A stretch of 64,000 nucleotides of DNA from Manihot esculenta (Eukaryota; Streptophyta; Magnoliopsida; Malpighiales; Euphorbiaceae), in the NCBI RefSeq assembly GCF_001659605.2, contig NC_035171.2:26143825-26207824 (forward strand). Reading direction: 5' to 3'. The notes beneath the pieces were generated by a model. The model made no database searches. It was not told the origin of the DNA and worked only from the letters and a program-made list of their open reading frames with translations. A program made the position numbers and the translations under genes. Shown one piece after another: positions 45,184 through 56,256 of this stretch (within the stretch, counting starts at the first letter, position 1; each line of letters starts with the position of its first letter).

Positions 45184-46540
45184 ATGGTTGAGAGCTCACG
45201 GGCAGTTACCAAATCCACTGCAAATAGGGAAGCTATTGTCTCTTTCACCCTTGGAAGTAGACAAAGTACTCCCCCTATGTTAGCTGAAATAGACCTTAAT
45301 AATTTCAATAATGAGCAGATAATATAGTATATCAAAAGGCTATAGGCTACTCTTGAGCAGTATAGGGCTCAAGAGAAGGCTTCTCCAGGTGTTGTTAGGA
45401 TACGAGAAGAGACTTCGCAAGGAACGCATAAGACTAGAAGGAAGGGCAAAGTTGAAGATAAGGAGTCCTCGGACAAGACTTCAAGGAGCGTCAATTGGGA
45501 GCTAGTATATGTTATCTAGAGTTTTCAAAAGGAGCAAGAGGAAGACTTTGACTACGAAGATGCCTCGCCCTTATCTGATGAAATCCTAACAGAGACTTTT
45601 CCACCGAAGTTCAAGTTACCCAACTTGGATAAATATGATGGGACTTTGGATCCAAGGAGTCATTTAGCCATCTTTAGAACCACGATGAAGCTGCAAGACG
45701 TCAATAATTTTATCTTGTGTTGAGTCTTTCCATCTACATTAACAGGTCTGGCCTAGAAATGGTACCAACACCTTAGCCCAAGTTCTATTAATAACTTCAC
45801 TCAGCTTACTGTAACTTTTAAAATCTAAATTCATTGCATGTATACCTTTGAAGAAACTCTCCTCTGATTCCATCTACATTAACAGGTCTAGCCTAGAAAT
45901 GGTACCAACACCTTAGCCCAAGTTCTATTAATAACTTCACTCAGCTTACTGTAGCTTTTAAATCTAAATTCATTCCATGTATACCTCCGAATTCCATCTA
46001 CATTAACAGGTCTAGCCTAGAAATGGTACCAACACCTTAGCCCAAGTTCTATTAATAACTTCACTCAGCTTACTGTAGCTTTTAAATCTAAATTCATTCC
46101 ATGTATACCTCCGAAAAAGCTCTCCTCTGACCTCTGAAAGATCCAGCAAGGTGAGAAAGAGTCTTTGAGGAGTTTTTTTTTCACGACTCAATGTTGAAGC
46201 CATATAGATAGAGGACCTAAATCACGAGATAGCTTGCGAAGCATTTGAGAAGGGAGCCAGAAATGTAAAGTTCATAGATTGCCTAATATAGTTCATGGAT
46301 TCCCTAATAATGAAGATTATGGGCTCACTACGAAAGAATACAAGCAGCTAAAAAATGTTATTGAAAGGCTCATTAGAGATGAAACTCTGAGGAGGTTTGC
46401 GAGAAAATATAGGGAAGAAAGGAGATCAGAATATGAGGTAAGAGCACCAGTTAATTCTAATCAAAATAAACATTTAAGGCTTATAAATGAGATTGTAGAG
46501 GGATCGAGCCATAACAAAGGAAAGAAAAAGCGCACCCCCT
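45184..46540 (+). pseudogene. gag: gag pseudogene of E
   Basis: Starts MVESSRAVTKS at 45184. The Gag core PKFKLPNLDKYDGTLDPRSHL (near 45608-45670) is typical of Tat Gag. Stops and shifts follow, then a threefold tandem duplication (45730-46113) of the stretch coding STLTGLA...WYQHLSPSSINNFTQL, then the LRSFF-like segment near 46170 and an open stretch at 46279-46542 with a basic KGKKKRTP end. Cannot make a full Gag. Confidence 0.75.
45730..46113 (+). repeat. threefold tandem duplication inside gag of E
   Basis: Copies begin at 45730, 45870 and 45994, all with ccatctacattaacaggtct. Copies 2 and 3 are almost identical; copy 1 is slightly diverged and longer by about 16 bp (it includes gaagaaactctcctctgatt). 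Confidence 0.92.
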
Positions 46541-46639
46541 AGGATGTGCTTTCTGTTGAAAAAGACTAGTAGGCAAGGCAAGAGGTGATATTTTAATCAA
46601 GCGATAGAATTACCGAGTCACCGCATAAGGAACCATAGG

Positions 46640-47010
46640 TGATAAGTGTAAGTTTAAATAGGTATGAGGTTAAACAGGTACTCATTGACACGGGAAGCTC
46701 GTTAAATCTCTTAACCCTTAAAGTTTATAATAAATTACATCTCGATAAAAATAACTTAACTAAAATTTCCTACCATTAATAAGTTTAGAAGACAAAACTG
46801 TGGCAGTTTTAGGCACCATCAATCTCCTACTTATGCTAGGAGATGAGAAGCATAAGTTGGAAGTGTATATAAAATTTGTGGTGGTAGACATTCCATTGGC
46901 ATATAATGTAATACTCGGACACCTAGTCTTGAATTACCATGGTATTGTAATTAACATGGCTTTTTTATGCTTAAAGTTACCAGCCCCAAGAGGAGTGGCG
47001 ATAGTCTGAA
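46640..47010 (+). pseudogene. aspartic protease remnant of E
   Basis: Near 46680 a frame reads VLIDTGSSLNLLTLKVYNKL, the DTGSS retroviral-type protease motif. The second half continues in another frame at 46800-47009 (KFVVVDIPLAYNVILGHLVLN, where Tat elements usually have VIMGR). Stops around 46770-46800 separate the two. Confidence 0.7.
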
Positions 47011-47066
47011 GCAGTTAAAAGTCAGCTAAAAAATGCTACAAGTACTCTACTAAAGACCTCAAAAAG

Positions 47067-47935
47067 ATGACAATGTCAATTGACTTTTTGAAAAAGCCCG
47101 AATCTCATATAAAGCCTAAGTCGGCGGACCCAGTGGAGGAAATTATGCTACAAGCAGATAAAAGGGTATGTTTTGATATAGCCTTAAATAATGCTATAAA
47201 ACAAGAACTGGTCAACCTTTTGAAAAGTAAAATAATAACTTTTGCATGGCATCCAGAAGAAGTAACAGGTGTAGATCCAGCCATAATCACATATAGGTTG
47301 AATATAGATAGCTCGGTCAAACCAGTTCAGCAAAAAAAGAGAAAAAATTTTCCTGAAAGGCAACAAGTAATTAAAGATGAAATTAACAAATTACTAAATG
47401 CAGGATTAATCAAAGAAGTACAATATCCCACATGGCTCCAATGTGGTACTAGTGAAAAAATATAATGGAAAGTGAAGATTGTGTGTGGACTTTACAGACA
47501 TAAACAAGACATGTCCCAAGGATCACTATGCTCTCCCATCCATTGAGAGGTTAGTTGATTCTACATCGGGGCACGTTGTGGTTTCTTTCCTTGACGTTTT
47601 TTCAAGATACCATCAAATTCTTATAGAGCCTAAGGATTTCGAGAAGACTACTTTCATTATAGATGAGGTAGTCTTTTGTTATGAGGTGATGCCTTTTGGG
47701 CTCAAGAATGCAGGGGCTACGTATCAAAGGCTCGTGACAGGAATCTTTAAAGACTTGATTGGGACCTTGATGGAGGTTTATATAGATAACATGATCGTAA
47801 AGAGATGCACACTGAAGGGTCATCCAAGTGATATCCAGCAAGTCCTAGACATTTTGAACAAAACAGGTATGAAACTAAACCCTGAAAAATATACATTTGG
47901 AGTAAAGTTAGGAAATTTCTAGGTTATATAGTTTT
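47067..47935 (+). pseudogene. pol: reverse transcriptase remnant of E, broken and truncated
   Basis: First frame 47067-47465 covers the connector and RT start (EEVTGVDPAIITYRLNID; KDEINKLLNAGLIKEVQYPTWL). A small shift follows, then 47479-47922 covers RT fingers and palm (VDFTDINKTCPKDHYALP; MPFGLKNAGATYQRLV; EVYIDNMIVK). The catalytic motif expected as YVDD reads YIDN, so the second aspartate is lost. The frame ends at 47922 and RNase H and integrase do not follow. Confidence 0.82.
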
Positions 47936-47939
47936 CGAA

Positions 47940-48420
47940 AGCATGGGTCAAAATCACCACAAGGTGGGTCACCTCCAGGTGAATTACTTGGTGTTAGTCC
48001 CTAAATAAAAATGGTTAAGGAATTTTTGTTAAAAAATCGCCACAAGGTAGGTCAGTTAGGCGAGTTATTGGATATTAATAGTTAAGGCATTTTCCGCTAA
48101 AAGATCTCCACAAGGCGGGCCATCACTAGGCGAGTCTCTAGACCCTAATCCCTAAATAAAGTTGTTGTCATAAAAAAATCACCACAAGGTGAGATTTTGG
48201 GTGTTAAACCCTTATTAGATTTCTTAAAGCATTTTGTTTGGTAAGGAAGTTCCATAAGGTGAGTTACTACAAGGCAAGTGTCCAGGTATTGACCCCTAAA
48301 TATTTTACTAAATCATTTTTATTATAATTTATCATAAAGCAAGCCACTGCTAGGTGAGGTTCTAGGTGTTAGTCCTTGAGTAATTTGCTAAAGTCAAATT
48401 GGAAGAAGGACAGCGAGGCT
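47940..48420 (+). repeat. diverged tandem repeats behind pol of E
   Basis: Six or so imperfect units of about 65-75 bp with the core ccacaaggtgggtcacctcc, taggcgagt and tagtccctaaataaa. Confidence 0.65.
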
Positions 48421-48645
48421 TAAAAGATAGAGACATAATAACAAGCAAAAATAGAGATAAATATCACATTCTTATTAAAAAGTTTATTTACAATCACTAA
48501 GCAAAAGGTCTTTAGTATCCTCCTTCCAAGTTTCTATTATAGGATCATTAACATATACTAGATTTTTCTTTGTGCCAGGTAAGTTTTCAAGGTTATTGTC
48601 GCCTTCTTCTTCATCCTCCTCATCCTTAGGCAGAATGTCGTTAAT

Positions 48646-50479
48646 CTAGGAGAAGTCTTCTCCGGAGAAATGCACTGACAGCTCTTTCACATTATCTTGT
48701 GCTTCCATATATAAACTCCCTCCTCGAGCCACTGCCTCTTTAAGCTCGTTCTCTAGCTCTATCACCTTGTCACCAGTGGCATGGCTTTCTATAGCCTGAG
48801 CTTGCAGTACTTGGATTTTTCTTTGAAGCTCAAAGACTTGGTCTGCGATGGCTTTGGCCTTGGCTTCCAGGCTAGCCTTTGCAGCATTGGCTTGATCCAG
48901 GTCTGCTTGGAGTTTGTCCATAGACTTGAGGGTCTCCTTCATAATACTCTCCACTTCGTCAATTCAAGCCTTTAACATCTAACTCTTTTCCTGTAGGAGG
49001 CTCTTCTCCCTTCTAGTAAACCAAAGTTTCTCCTAAGGGCTTTGTCTCGCTTATTGGTGAGGTAGATGGACATGACGCTTTCTATGGAAAAGTGGATAGC
49101 ATTGTCATAAAGTTTGTCAGTCTCTACCACCCTTAGCAGATGGCGATAAGGAGAGAAAGACGAGGCTCCTCCAGGAGAGTCCACTTGGATCAGGATATGA
49201 GCTAGGTGTTGAATGTTGTGAGGCGAAGGGGCCCCGGTACTAGCCTCCACCTGGGTAAGAGGAGGTGAGTGCCTATGTGAAGTTGGAGGAATGATCCTTT
49301 GAACCCACTCCTCGAGCTGGGAGGTGGAAGGCCTTGGAGCATCAGTTGTGCTCGTGATAGGGGCTTGAGTTGTGGGCACCGCTATGGACTCCCCTTGGCG
49401 ACGAGGTCGCTTTGATGGGAGGCAGTGGCTCCAACAATAGTAGCCTTTCCTTTATGGGTGGCACGAGTAGCCTTAGCAAATTTTCCCTTACCAACCATAT
49501 ATGCACAAAAAAATGAGCAACTATAGTAGACTAAAGCTAAAAGTTTCAAGAATAAAACACCCTGTTCTAATGGTGGTGGTAGAATAGCCTGTGTGGCTAA
49601 ACGGGTGCTCGGCCTAGGGTCCTTGGCTTGCTCCACCTAAATTTGACTTTGCTAGGTGAGGATGGCATTCCTTATAGCCACATTTATGTCCATTTTATGC
49701 CTTATTACTATCTTTTGAAGGAAAGTTAAGGCTTCTTTCCTCTTGTCCACATATAAGTTCCACTCCATCTAGAGGTTACCAAAACCCTCGAACACTCAAT
49801 GACGGATGATGAAAAATTCTTTTTTCCACCGCTTGAGTGATAGGAGAGTTGGTCAAAAAGAGTATAGCGCTTCTTCCCACTAAAGAACCAATACTCTTCG
49901 TTTACTTAGGTTTTCAATTGATATAGATGGGAGAACAGAGTAATGCTTGGCTCTATATTGTTATTGAAGCAAAAGAATCTAAAGGCCACAAGGATACGCC
50001 AACTGTTGGGATGCAATTGAGTGATAGAAAGCTTGTGGAAAGATAAGACATCCGAGTAAAAAGTGTCAAAAGGAACTCTGAGCCCCACCTTTAACTACTT
50101 TTCATATAAGATGACTATTTCTTCTTAGGAATATGGCCATCGATGCGAACATTAGGCCTGGGAGCGTAAATATGGAATGTGTCCTGTGAGATCTGATAGG
50201 CATTGTACAGATGATCCATATCCTTCTACATCAAGGTTGACCTTATATAATTAACTGGTAAGGATTCACTGTACTGTATGGCCTATAGTGGAATGATGGG
50301 GGTAGAAATGTGGATGGGGCCACTAGAATAGGAGCTTGAGGAAGAGGTATCTCCATAGGAAGAAGAAAAAGATGATTGAATAATTTTTTGGTAGGAAGGT
50401 GAAGACAAGAGAGGATTACCTTTGTAAAAGGAGTAGTGCCGATGACGACTATAGAAGACGATGGAGAGCTCTGCAACAA
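48646..50479 (-). pseudogene. antisense additional ORF of E, broken
   Basis: Opposite to gag-pol, between pol and the 3' LTR, several frame segments line up as one former gene. From the 5' side: 50243-50479; 49906-50088 (GLRVPFDTFYSDVLSF then QLHPNSWRILVAFRFFC), resembling the putative gypsy-type transposon domain found in Tat elements; 49382-49636 with basic and Ala/Thr-rich sequence; 48972-49379; and 48646-48954, a strong coiled coil (LQADLDQANAAKASLEAKAK). Antisense ORFs at this place are known in Tat elements; function unknown. Frameshifts and stops between segments. A host gene is unlikely given its location between the two LTRs. Confidence 0.68.
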
Positions 50480-50754
50480 GAAGTGGAGTTAAGAAGATAG
50501 CATGAAAGCAAAAGTAGTAATAGAGAAAAGAATGGGAAATTTATAGGGTAGATATGACAACCGACTTTAATGACGCTTGAAAAATAAAGCGTCTCTGAAG
50601 GGTGAAAAGAAATGGGAAAGACATCCAATCAAAGTGGGCCACATGTTTAGGCAGTGGTAATGGGCGCCAATAATGAAACTTTAAATCTGAAGAATCGAAG
50701 ACTTTCAAGAGACTTATGATATGACTTAGAACTTATCCAAACTATATTATATAG

Positions 50755-51227
50755 TGGTGGCCTTTAATTAGACCATGCAATAATGATTGTGATTAGAACA
50801 CCTGGATATCCAGACGTGATTGCTTAAGGTATGAAGACTTAGTTGTTCATAGCATTTGCCTGGTTGACCCAGATTTTTGAAGGCTCACCTCGTCAAGACA
50901 GAGTCTCGAACCTTTTCGCTTTTTACCGTTGATGGTTATTACGATATAACCACTAGAATCCCTACAATTATAGGATCCCTTATTCACTAGTCAGTACATT
51001 TCAGATTTTTAGGAAAACTACTAACTAACCTATTCTTCTTACAATATAAAAGCAGTTCAAAGTACGTATTCTACTACTCACTTAAGTTGATTACAGTTCT
51101 TGTTTCACTCGGCCACTTGAGTATTTTTTGACTTGAACCTCAAAATGATTGCCTTTAGGTACTAGCTACTTCATTTTTCCTCTTTGCAGATTACTAGATC
51201 ATATAAGGAGCATTTTTGACAACATTA
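50755..51227 (+). repeat. 3' LTR of E
   Basis: Aligns with 44587-45072 from tggtggcctttaattagac to gacaacatta. Confidence 0.82.
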
Positions 51228-53380
51228 AGCATAATGTTGTATTGAAGGATCAAAATAAAGCACTTAAAACATGATAATTACCGTATGTTTAATTGAATAA
51301 ATTATTTTTATTTTCTAAAAATTTAATTATTAAATTAAATAATAAGTTATTTTATTTTAAGTATAAAAATTAAAAATAATGAATTAAGTTATATTTTTAT
51401 AAAATTATAGCTTTCAAACATTCTGCTAACAAAATATTGTAATTAAAGTTATTCTAGCTATTGAATTTGAAGTGGTTGTGTTGTTCCTTTTCCTTTTTTG
51501 GATTCCATGATTTCTAACCTCACTAACAAAGTGGAGGATTAGTTGATATCCAATTAAGCAACAAAGTCAACTACCACTCACTTTTTTTAAATTTTTAATT
51601 TTTGTCTTTTTCATTACCAAAGCATTGAATCATCACCAAATTTAAATATGACAAATAGAAAATGAATTTAGGTTTGGTGGAATTGGTCAGATTCCTCAAT
51701 CCCATTTCACAATTATATATGATAGGGAGACCCACTACCATGCAAAACCCTTTTTTGACTAAGGATATTTCTAAGAACCTTATCTTTCAATTTTGTGGAA
51801 GGTATAAAAGTAAATTAAAACTTAAAATTAAAAAAAAAAAAGAAAGCAATGTTAAAAATATGTTATGAACTATTGAATTAATTTTAGACTTTGAGAAAAA
51901 AAAATAATTTTAGATTAATTTCTTGTTAGATTTCCACTTACAAAATTTTCCATATACTTTTTTCAACTAATTTAGTTCTTTAATCACCATCATCTATTCA
52001 AGCATCTTCTTTGATTATTTTATTTTCTAAAAGTTATTAAAATTAACTATCATCTTATTTTTATGGAAAATAAAGTCAGTTTTCTGAAAAAGAACGTAAT
52101 TTTTCTCTTAATTAAAAATATTTTATTTATTCATTTTTTAAAATATTTTAAATATTAAAAATTAAAAAAATATATATTTCCTTCATAATAAATGAATCAT
52201 TAATTTTAACTTGTACACTTATTGTTAGGCAAAGAAAGAAAAAGTCATTATGGGGCCTTACTCCTTTTGACCAAATTGTATGAAAAGTGGGCTAGCGGTG
52301 CTTGCACTTGCACGTTGCATTGTCGCGCCAATAAATTCTCAACAGATATCATAGAATAGACAGACGGTGAGGCGTGCGGTGAATCCAGAAATTTAAATTA
52401 AGTTTAACTTTATTTTTTTAGTAAAAATTTTAATTTCACTTATTTTAAAAAATTTTTATTTTTATAAATAATAGAGATAGAATTTTTAAATTAAGAGTTA
52501 AAGAAATTTGCATAAATAAAATTTTAAAAGTTGAATCAATTTATTCGCTTAAATTTTTTTGTCAATTTAAATAATTTAACTTATTAACTGTATAAAAACT
52601 ATTTAATTTTATTTATATTTATAATTTATGTTTAAAAAATTAAATTTAACTCATAAATTATTATTAATTTTTTTCTAAATTTAGTTTTTCTTTAAATCTA
52701 AATAGTTCATGAAAATATTAAATAATTTAACTATTATTTGTAGTACATTTTTTTCTAAAAATTTAAAATTTAATTTTATAAATTTAAATAGTCTAACATA
52801 AATTTCAATTGTATAAATAGAGAGAAAAAAAATAACTCATTTTTTATTGTTAAAAATAATTGTATATAAATAAATTAAATAATGAATGAATAATTAGGCT
52901 TAAAAAAAAATATTAGTATACTTGAAGTTGAAATTTTCAAATTGTAAATATGATAATAAAAGGCGAACTATTCATTAATTATATTAAGTATATTAATTAT
53001 TAAATTTACAATACATTCTAATAAATTGCTTATATGGATAGCTCAAGTTCATCTATCTGTGTATTTATCTATGTCCTTCTTTTCATGTCGCCTGGTATTG
53101 TTCTCTTTCAAGTCTCTCACACTAATTAAATACTTTAACGTTTATTACTTTAGTACCAATAGCAACATTCATTTGAGATGAAGATTGTTATCATAATTAA
53201 TTCTTATCATCCTTAACGAGTGAAATTATGAAATAGATCCACAATAATATATGGATACCCTATTGCTTGATCTACCAAGCTCACTCTTTCAATTTTGTAG
53301 TGCCTTTTTCACATTTTATCTTATATTCATTAATACTCTAAGCCTCTTGCTATTTTTGAAGAACATTATTTGAAGTTGCT
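51228..53380. other. AT-rich spacer, no gene seen
   Basis: Long A/T-rich runs (densest about 52380-53000), with no coding frame, paired repeat or RNA gene that I can support. Confidence 0.5.
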
Positions 53381-54440
53381 AAGTTCTTTGTTTTTTCTTT
53401 CTAACTTCACATGTGAGCTATCGATAATGCTCAGCAGCCTTCTTCTACTATGTTATCTTAACCTATCTTTCAATTGCTTTGTCTCATAGAAAATATTTCT
53501 GTATAATATGTAAGGTACATCATATTATAATAAATCCAAATTTTAATTTTATATATCAATTCATATGTAAATATTTATACCTGAACTCCTACTAGTAGAA
53601 TTCTTTAGTCTCGTCAGTCACTATTTTCCAACAATGACCTTTTGTCACAAAGCACTCTTTGAAAGTCAACGTTATTCATCTTGAATAAGTATTTGATTGG
53701 TGCAATTTGAAAATTAATATTTTGTTAGTATTACATTAAGGTTCCTTTATACTAAGCAAATAGAAAGTACTTACAGTGAATTATGAAGTAAAATCTGTTA
53801 TCCAAAGGAAGACATTGCATAAGTAATATTAATAGAGGACACAAATGACAAGGAAATAGCACATGCTATTGTTGAAGATGGAATAGATAATGCATGCATA
53901 TACGATAGAGTAGATGCACTGCCAGGTGAAGAGGAGCCTCTGAAGACTATGGTAAATGTGCATGTATTTGAGATGATATAGAACCTGAATATTGTAGATA
54001 CAACATGTGGTCTTGATGGCATTTCTATGGATTAAGTAAATGGAACAGGTTGTAAAATACCCATCTGTGTATCTACAAGGAGAAGGGCAGATATGAGTTA
54101 ATTGAAGCCTGTGAATCCAAATGAATAGCTTGTGATTATGAAGGAGCAATATTTGTGCCAACTAGGGTAGTTTAGGCTATAGGAGGGGCAATATGTGCAT
54201 CAGAAGGAATGCTAGGGTCTCTCTGAATGTCATCCTCAGTGCTCCTGATTCCTCCTTGGCCTAAATAAGCTTGTTCTTCTATCAGATGTTCGACCTCTAA
54301 TCTACAAATAACAAGTTTGTTCACATTAGACATTTCAAAAATAATGCAAGTAATCAATAAATGGTATATTGCATTTGATAAATTTAAAAAATTACAAGTA
54401 ATACTAACATTACTTTCATTCCTCATTGTCATCTATATTG
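53381..54440 (-). other. unclassified region with short minus-strand frames
   Basis: Short overlapping minus-strand frames occur (53829-54161, 54172-54432). The latter ends in a fairly polar stretch (LEVEHLIEEQAYLGQGGIRS) that could be a fragment of a transposon protein, but I recognise no family and no start, splice or promoter context supports a gene. Confidence 0.25.
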
Positions 54441-55052
54441 AGTTCTTTTTTTTATTCTGATTTTGATTCTACTATTAGATTGTCTTTTGATTCTTACTTG
54501 TCTTTAATCATTTTCAATTAATTTTCTATTTAGGTCATTGAGGTGTTGTTAGTTTGATTCAATAATATCTTCAACTTCAACTACTATTTCTTCTAACTAC
54601 TAATAAGATTAGGGCTGAGCAGTTTTCGGTTAAAATCGAAAAATCGAATTGAATCATATAAACCAAACCATTTGGTTTAGTTTTTTTATTTAATCAATTT
54701 GGTTTAGTTACTAATTTTAAAGAATTTCAGTTTTTAGTTCGATTAATTAACTGAAATCAATATAGAAATACAAACCGATCGACTATAAATATATTCTTAA
54801 AATTTCAAAGAAAACCTAGCCTATCTATTGTTTTCTCTCAGTTGCCTTCTCAATCTCATTTCATCTTCATGATTCTTAGTCTCATCTCCAACCCCTCCCT
54901 TCTCCATCTCCATTATCATCTCTTCCCTCATCATCCTCTTGTTCTTCTTTTTCTTTCTCTCTCGAATCGCTTCTTAGTATCGATCCTCCATCTTCATTCA
55001 CTTAGAGGGACAGATCTTTTTTTTTTCCATCTTCTTCTTCGTTCTATTGCTC
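54441..55052. other. spacer with ggttt-rich and CT-rich stretches
   Basis: 54607-54780 repeats short words such as aaatcgaa and aaccatttggtttagtt, a style common in old plant interspersed repeats. 54835-55045 is C/T-rich. The 79-codon frame at 54842 is Leu/Ser/His-rich and looks like a composition artefact. Confidence 0.35.
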
Positions 55053-55115
55053 TGGCGACCTTAAGTCGATCTGAATCTTAGTATCGATTGCGGTTCAGTT
55101 CCCAGATCGTTACAT
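55053..55115 (+). repeat. decayed end of a Tekay LTR (A/C/D family)
   Basis: Aligns with 11881-11942 of C along its whole length, including ccttaagtcga and the terminal gatcgttaca. Most differences are C-to-T or G-to-A. The LTR body is absent or too decayed to see. Confidence 0.7.
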
Positions 55116-55224
55116 TGGGATTCGAGATTCTAGAGTTTTTTTTTTTCATTTCAGTTGATTTTTGTAATGAACTCTGGAATTTTGTTATGTTGTGGGTTTC
55201 AGGCCTTAAGCCTTCTCCGAATGT

Positions 55225-55330
55225 AATTGAGTTTTATGCCTTCTATCAATGAATATTTTAACTTTAAGAAAAAAAAGTGAGTTTTATGCTTTCTACCAAT
55301 GAATCTTTTAACTTTAAGAAAAAAAAAGTG
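55225..55330 (+). repeat. two-copy repeat of about 53 bp with A-rich ends
   Basis: gagttttatgccttctatca...ttaactttaagaaaaaaaa occurs twice in a row. The A-rich end could be the tail of an old retroposon; unconfirmed. Confidence 0.55.
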
Positions 55331-55547
55331 TGGTGTTTAAATAATTTATTATTTTATTTTAATTTAGTATTTAGTCTCTATAATATATGAAAATTCATTA
55401 TTAGTATCTCGATTTAAAAAAAATTATTAAAATATCCTTAAGGTTTTAAAAAATCTACTAAGTGCTTTACTATTTAGTCCCTGTGGTATGAAAAAATTTT
55501 ACTAATTGGTCCTAATGCTGCATAACAACCGCTCAAAGTAATTCGTG
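55331..55547. repeat. possible decayed DNA transposon/MITE-like sequence
   Basis: Phrases such as tatttagtccctgtggtatg and actaattggtcct, together with A-rich stretches, are common in plant miniature elements. I cannot define both ends. Confidence 0.25.
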
Positions 55548-55798
55548 AGCTGTCACTATAAAATAAGTTTACGTGGCAAGGATCTAATGTATAGGAAATG
55601 CGGTCCAGCCTGAGAAAGGAAGATTCGGACGCCATAATACCTGGTACATTATTAAGACTCGCCTTTCCTTCAACACGAAGAGTCTCAGCGCCAAGTTACC
55701 GTTAACAAGCTAGCACAGCCCAATGTAATCATGGGATTACCAACCTATTAGTTGGCGATATGCCTTATTGAGTAGTATTCATCTCCACTTGCTTATAG

Positions 55799-55806
55799 TA
55801 TAAAAG
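55799..55806 (+). promoter_or_regulatory. TATA box of G
   Basis: TATAAAAG in the LTR of G, about 220 bp before its end. Confidence 0.5.
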
Positions 55807-56128
55807 GGGAGGAATTATAGAGATAAAAGCAAGCTACTTTCTAAGACTATTCAAGTTCTAAGCAATCTATCGCCTTTTCTCTATTCTTAATAGTAACTTG
55901 AGCGTCGGAGTAGCTGCTGTGGGCCCATCACCACCTCACCCTCTCTTTCTTGCAGGTTTAACCAATCACAACGTATTTTTATTCCAGCCATGTCATTAAT
56001 CTAATCTCTGCAATATTATTTGGTTTCGTTGCCGAGAAATTTATTGAGTCCTCAATTCATTTTGATTACGATCGATCTCCTGCTTTTTTTCTCATAGAAG
56101 AATATCTCTCTCTCCTTCCATTTTCTAA

Positions 56129-56230
56129 ATGGCTGGAATAGTACATGTCATTACTGGAGAACCCGATAAAGGCAAAGGAAAAAATAAGCATGTAGTAAAA
56201 GACATCCTATCTGTCGATCAAAAACCATAG
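56129..56230 (+). pseudogene. gag: start of Tat-type gag in G
   Basis: 34 codons ending in TAG, in frame with KKEVRFDP afterwards, so the stop probably interrupts a longer original frame; CAG to TAG is likely but no intact relative is present here to prove it. Confidence 0.45.
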
Positions 56231-56256
56231 ACCAAGAAAGAGGTAAGGTTCGATCC

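Larger units (their letters stand above)
44587..51227 (+). mobile_element. old Tat-type Ty3/gypsy element E with antisense ORF
   Basis: LTRs at about 44587-45072 and 50755-51227 are clearly alignable but diverged (roughly 75-80% by eye). Between them on the plus strand: PBS, gag, protease and the first part of RT, then a repeat zone, then a broken antisense ORF. RNase H and integrase are absent. RT sequence (VDFTDINKTCPKDHYALPSIERLVD; MPFGLKNAGATYQRLV) and the antisense ORF place it in Tat. Possible duplication attaa at 44582-44586 and 51224-51228, but the exact LTR edge is uncertain by a few bases. Confidence 0.82.
55548..56256 (+). mobile_element. Tat-type element G: LTR, PBS and gag start, interrupted by H
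   Basis: An LTR of about 470 bp (start uncertain; end near 56018-56020) with a TATA box at 55799-55806, PBS TGGTTTCGTTGCCGAG at 56021-56036, and a gag-like ATG at 56129 whose frame (MAGIVHVITGEPDKGKGKNK) meets TAG at 56228-56230. Element H starts at 56257, so the rest of G lies beyond the window. Layout and PBS match E and F. Confidence 0.65.

Noticed and set aside
48646..49636. A possible host coiled-coil gene on the minus strand
   Set aside because: It lies between the LTRs of E, at the known place of antisense ORFs in Tat elements, and is broken by stops.
53381..54440. A transposase or host gene on the minus strand
   Set aside because: Fragments are short, in different frames and not attributable to a family with confidence.
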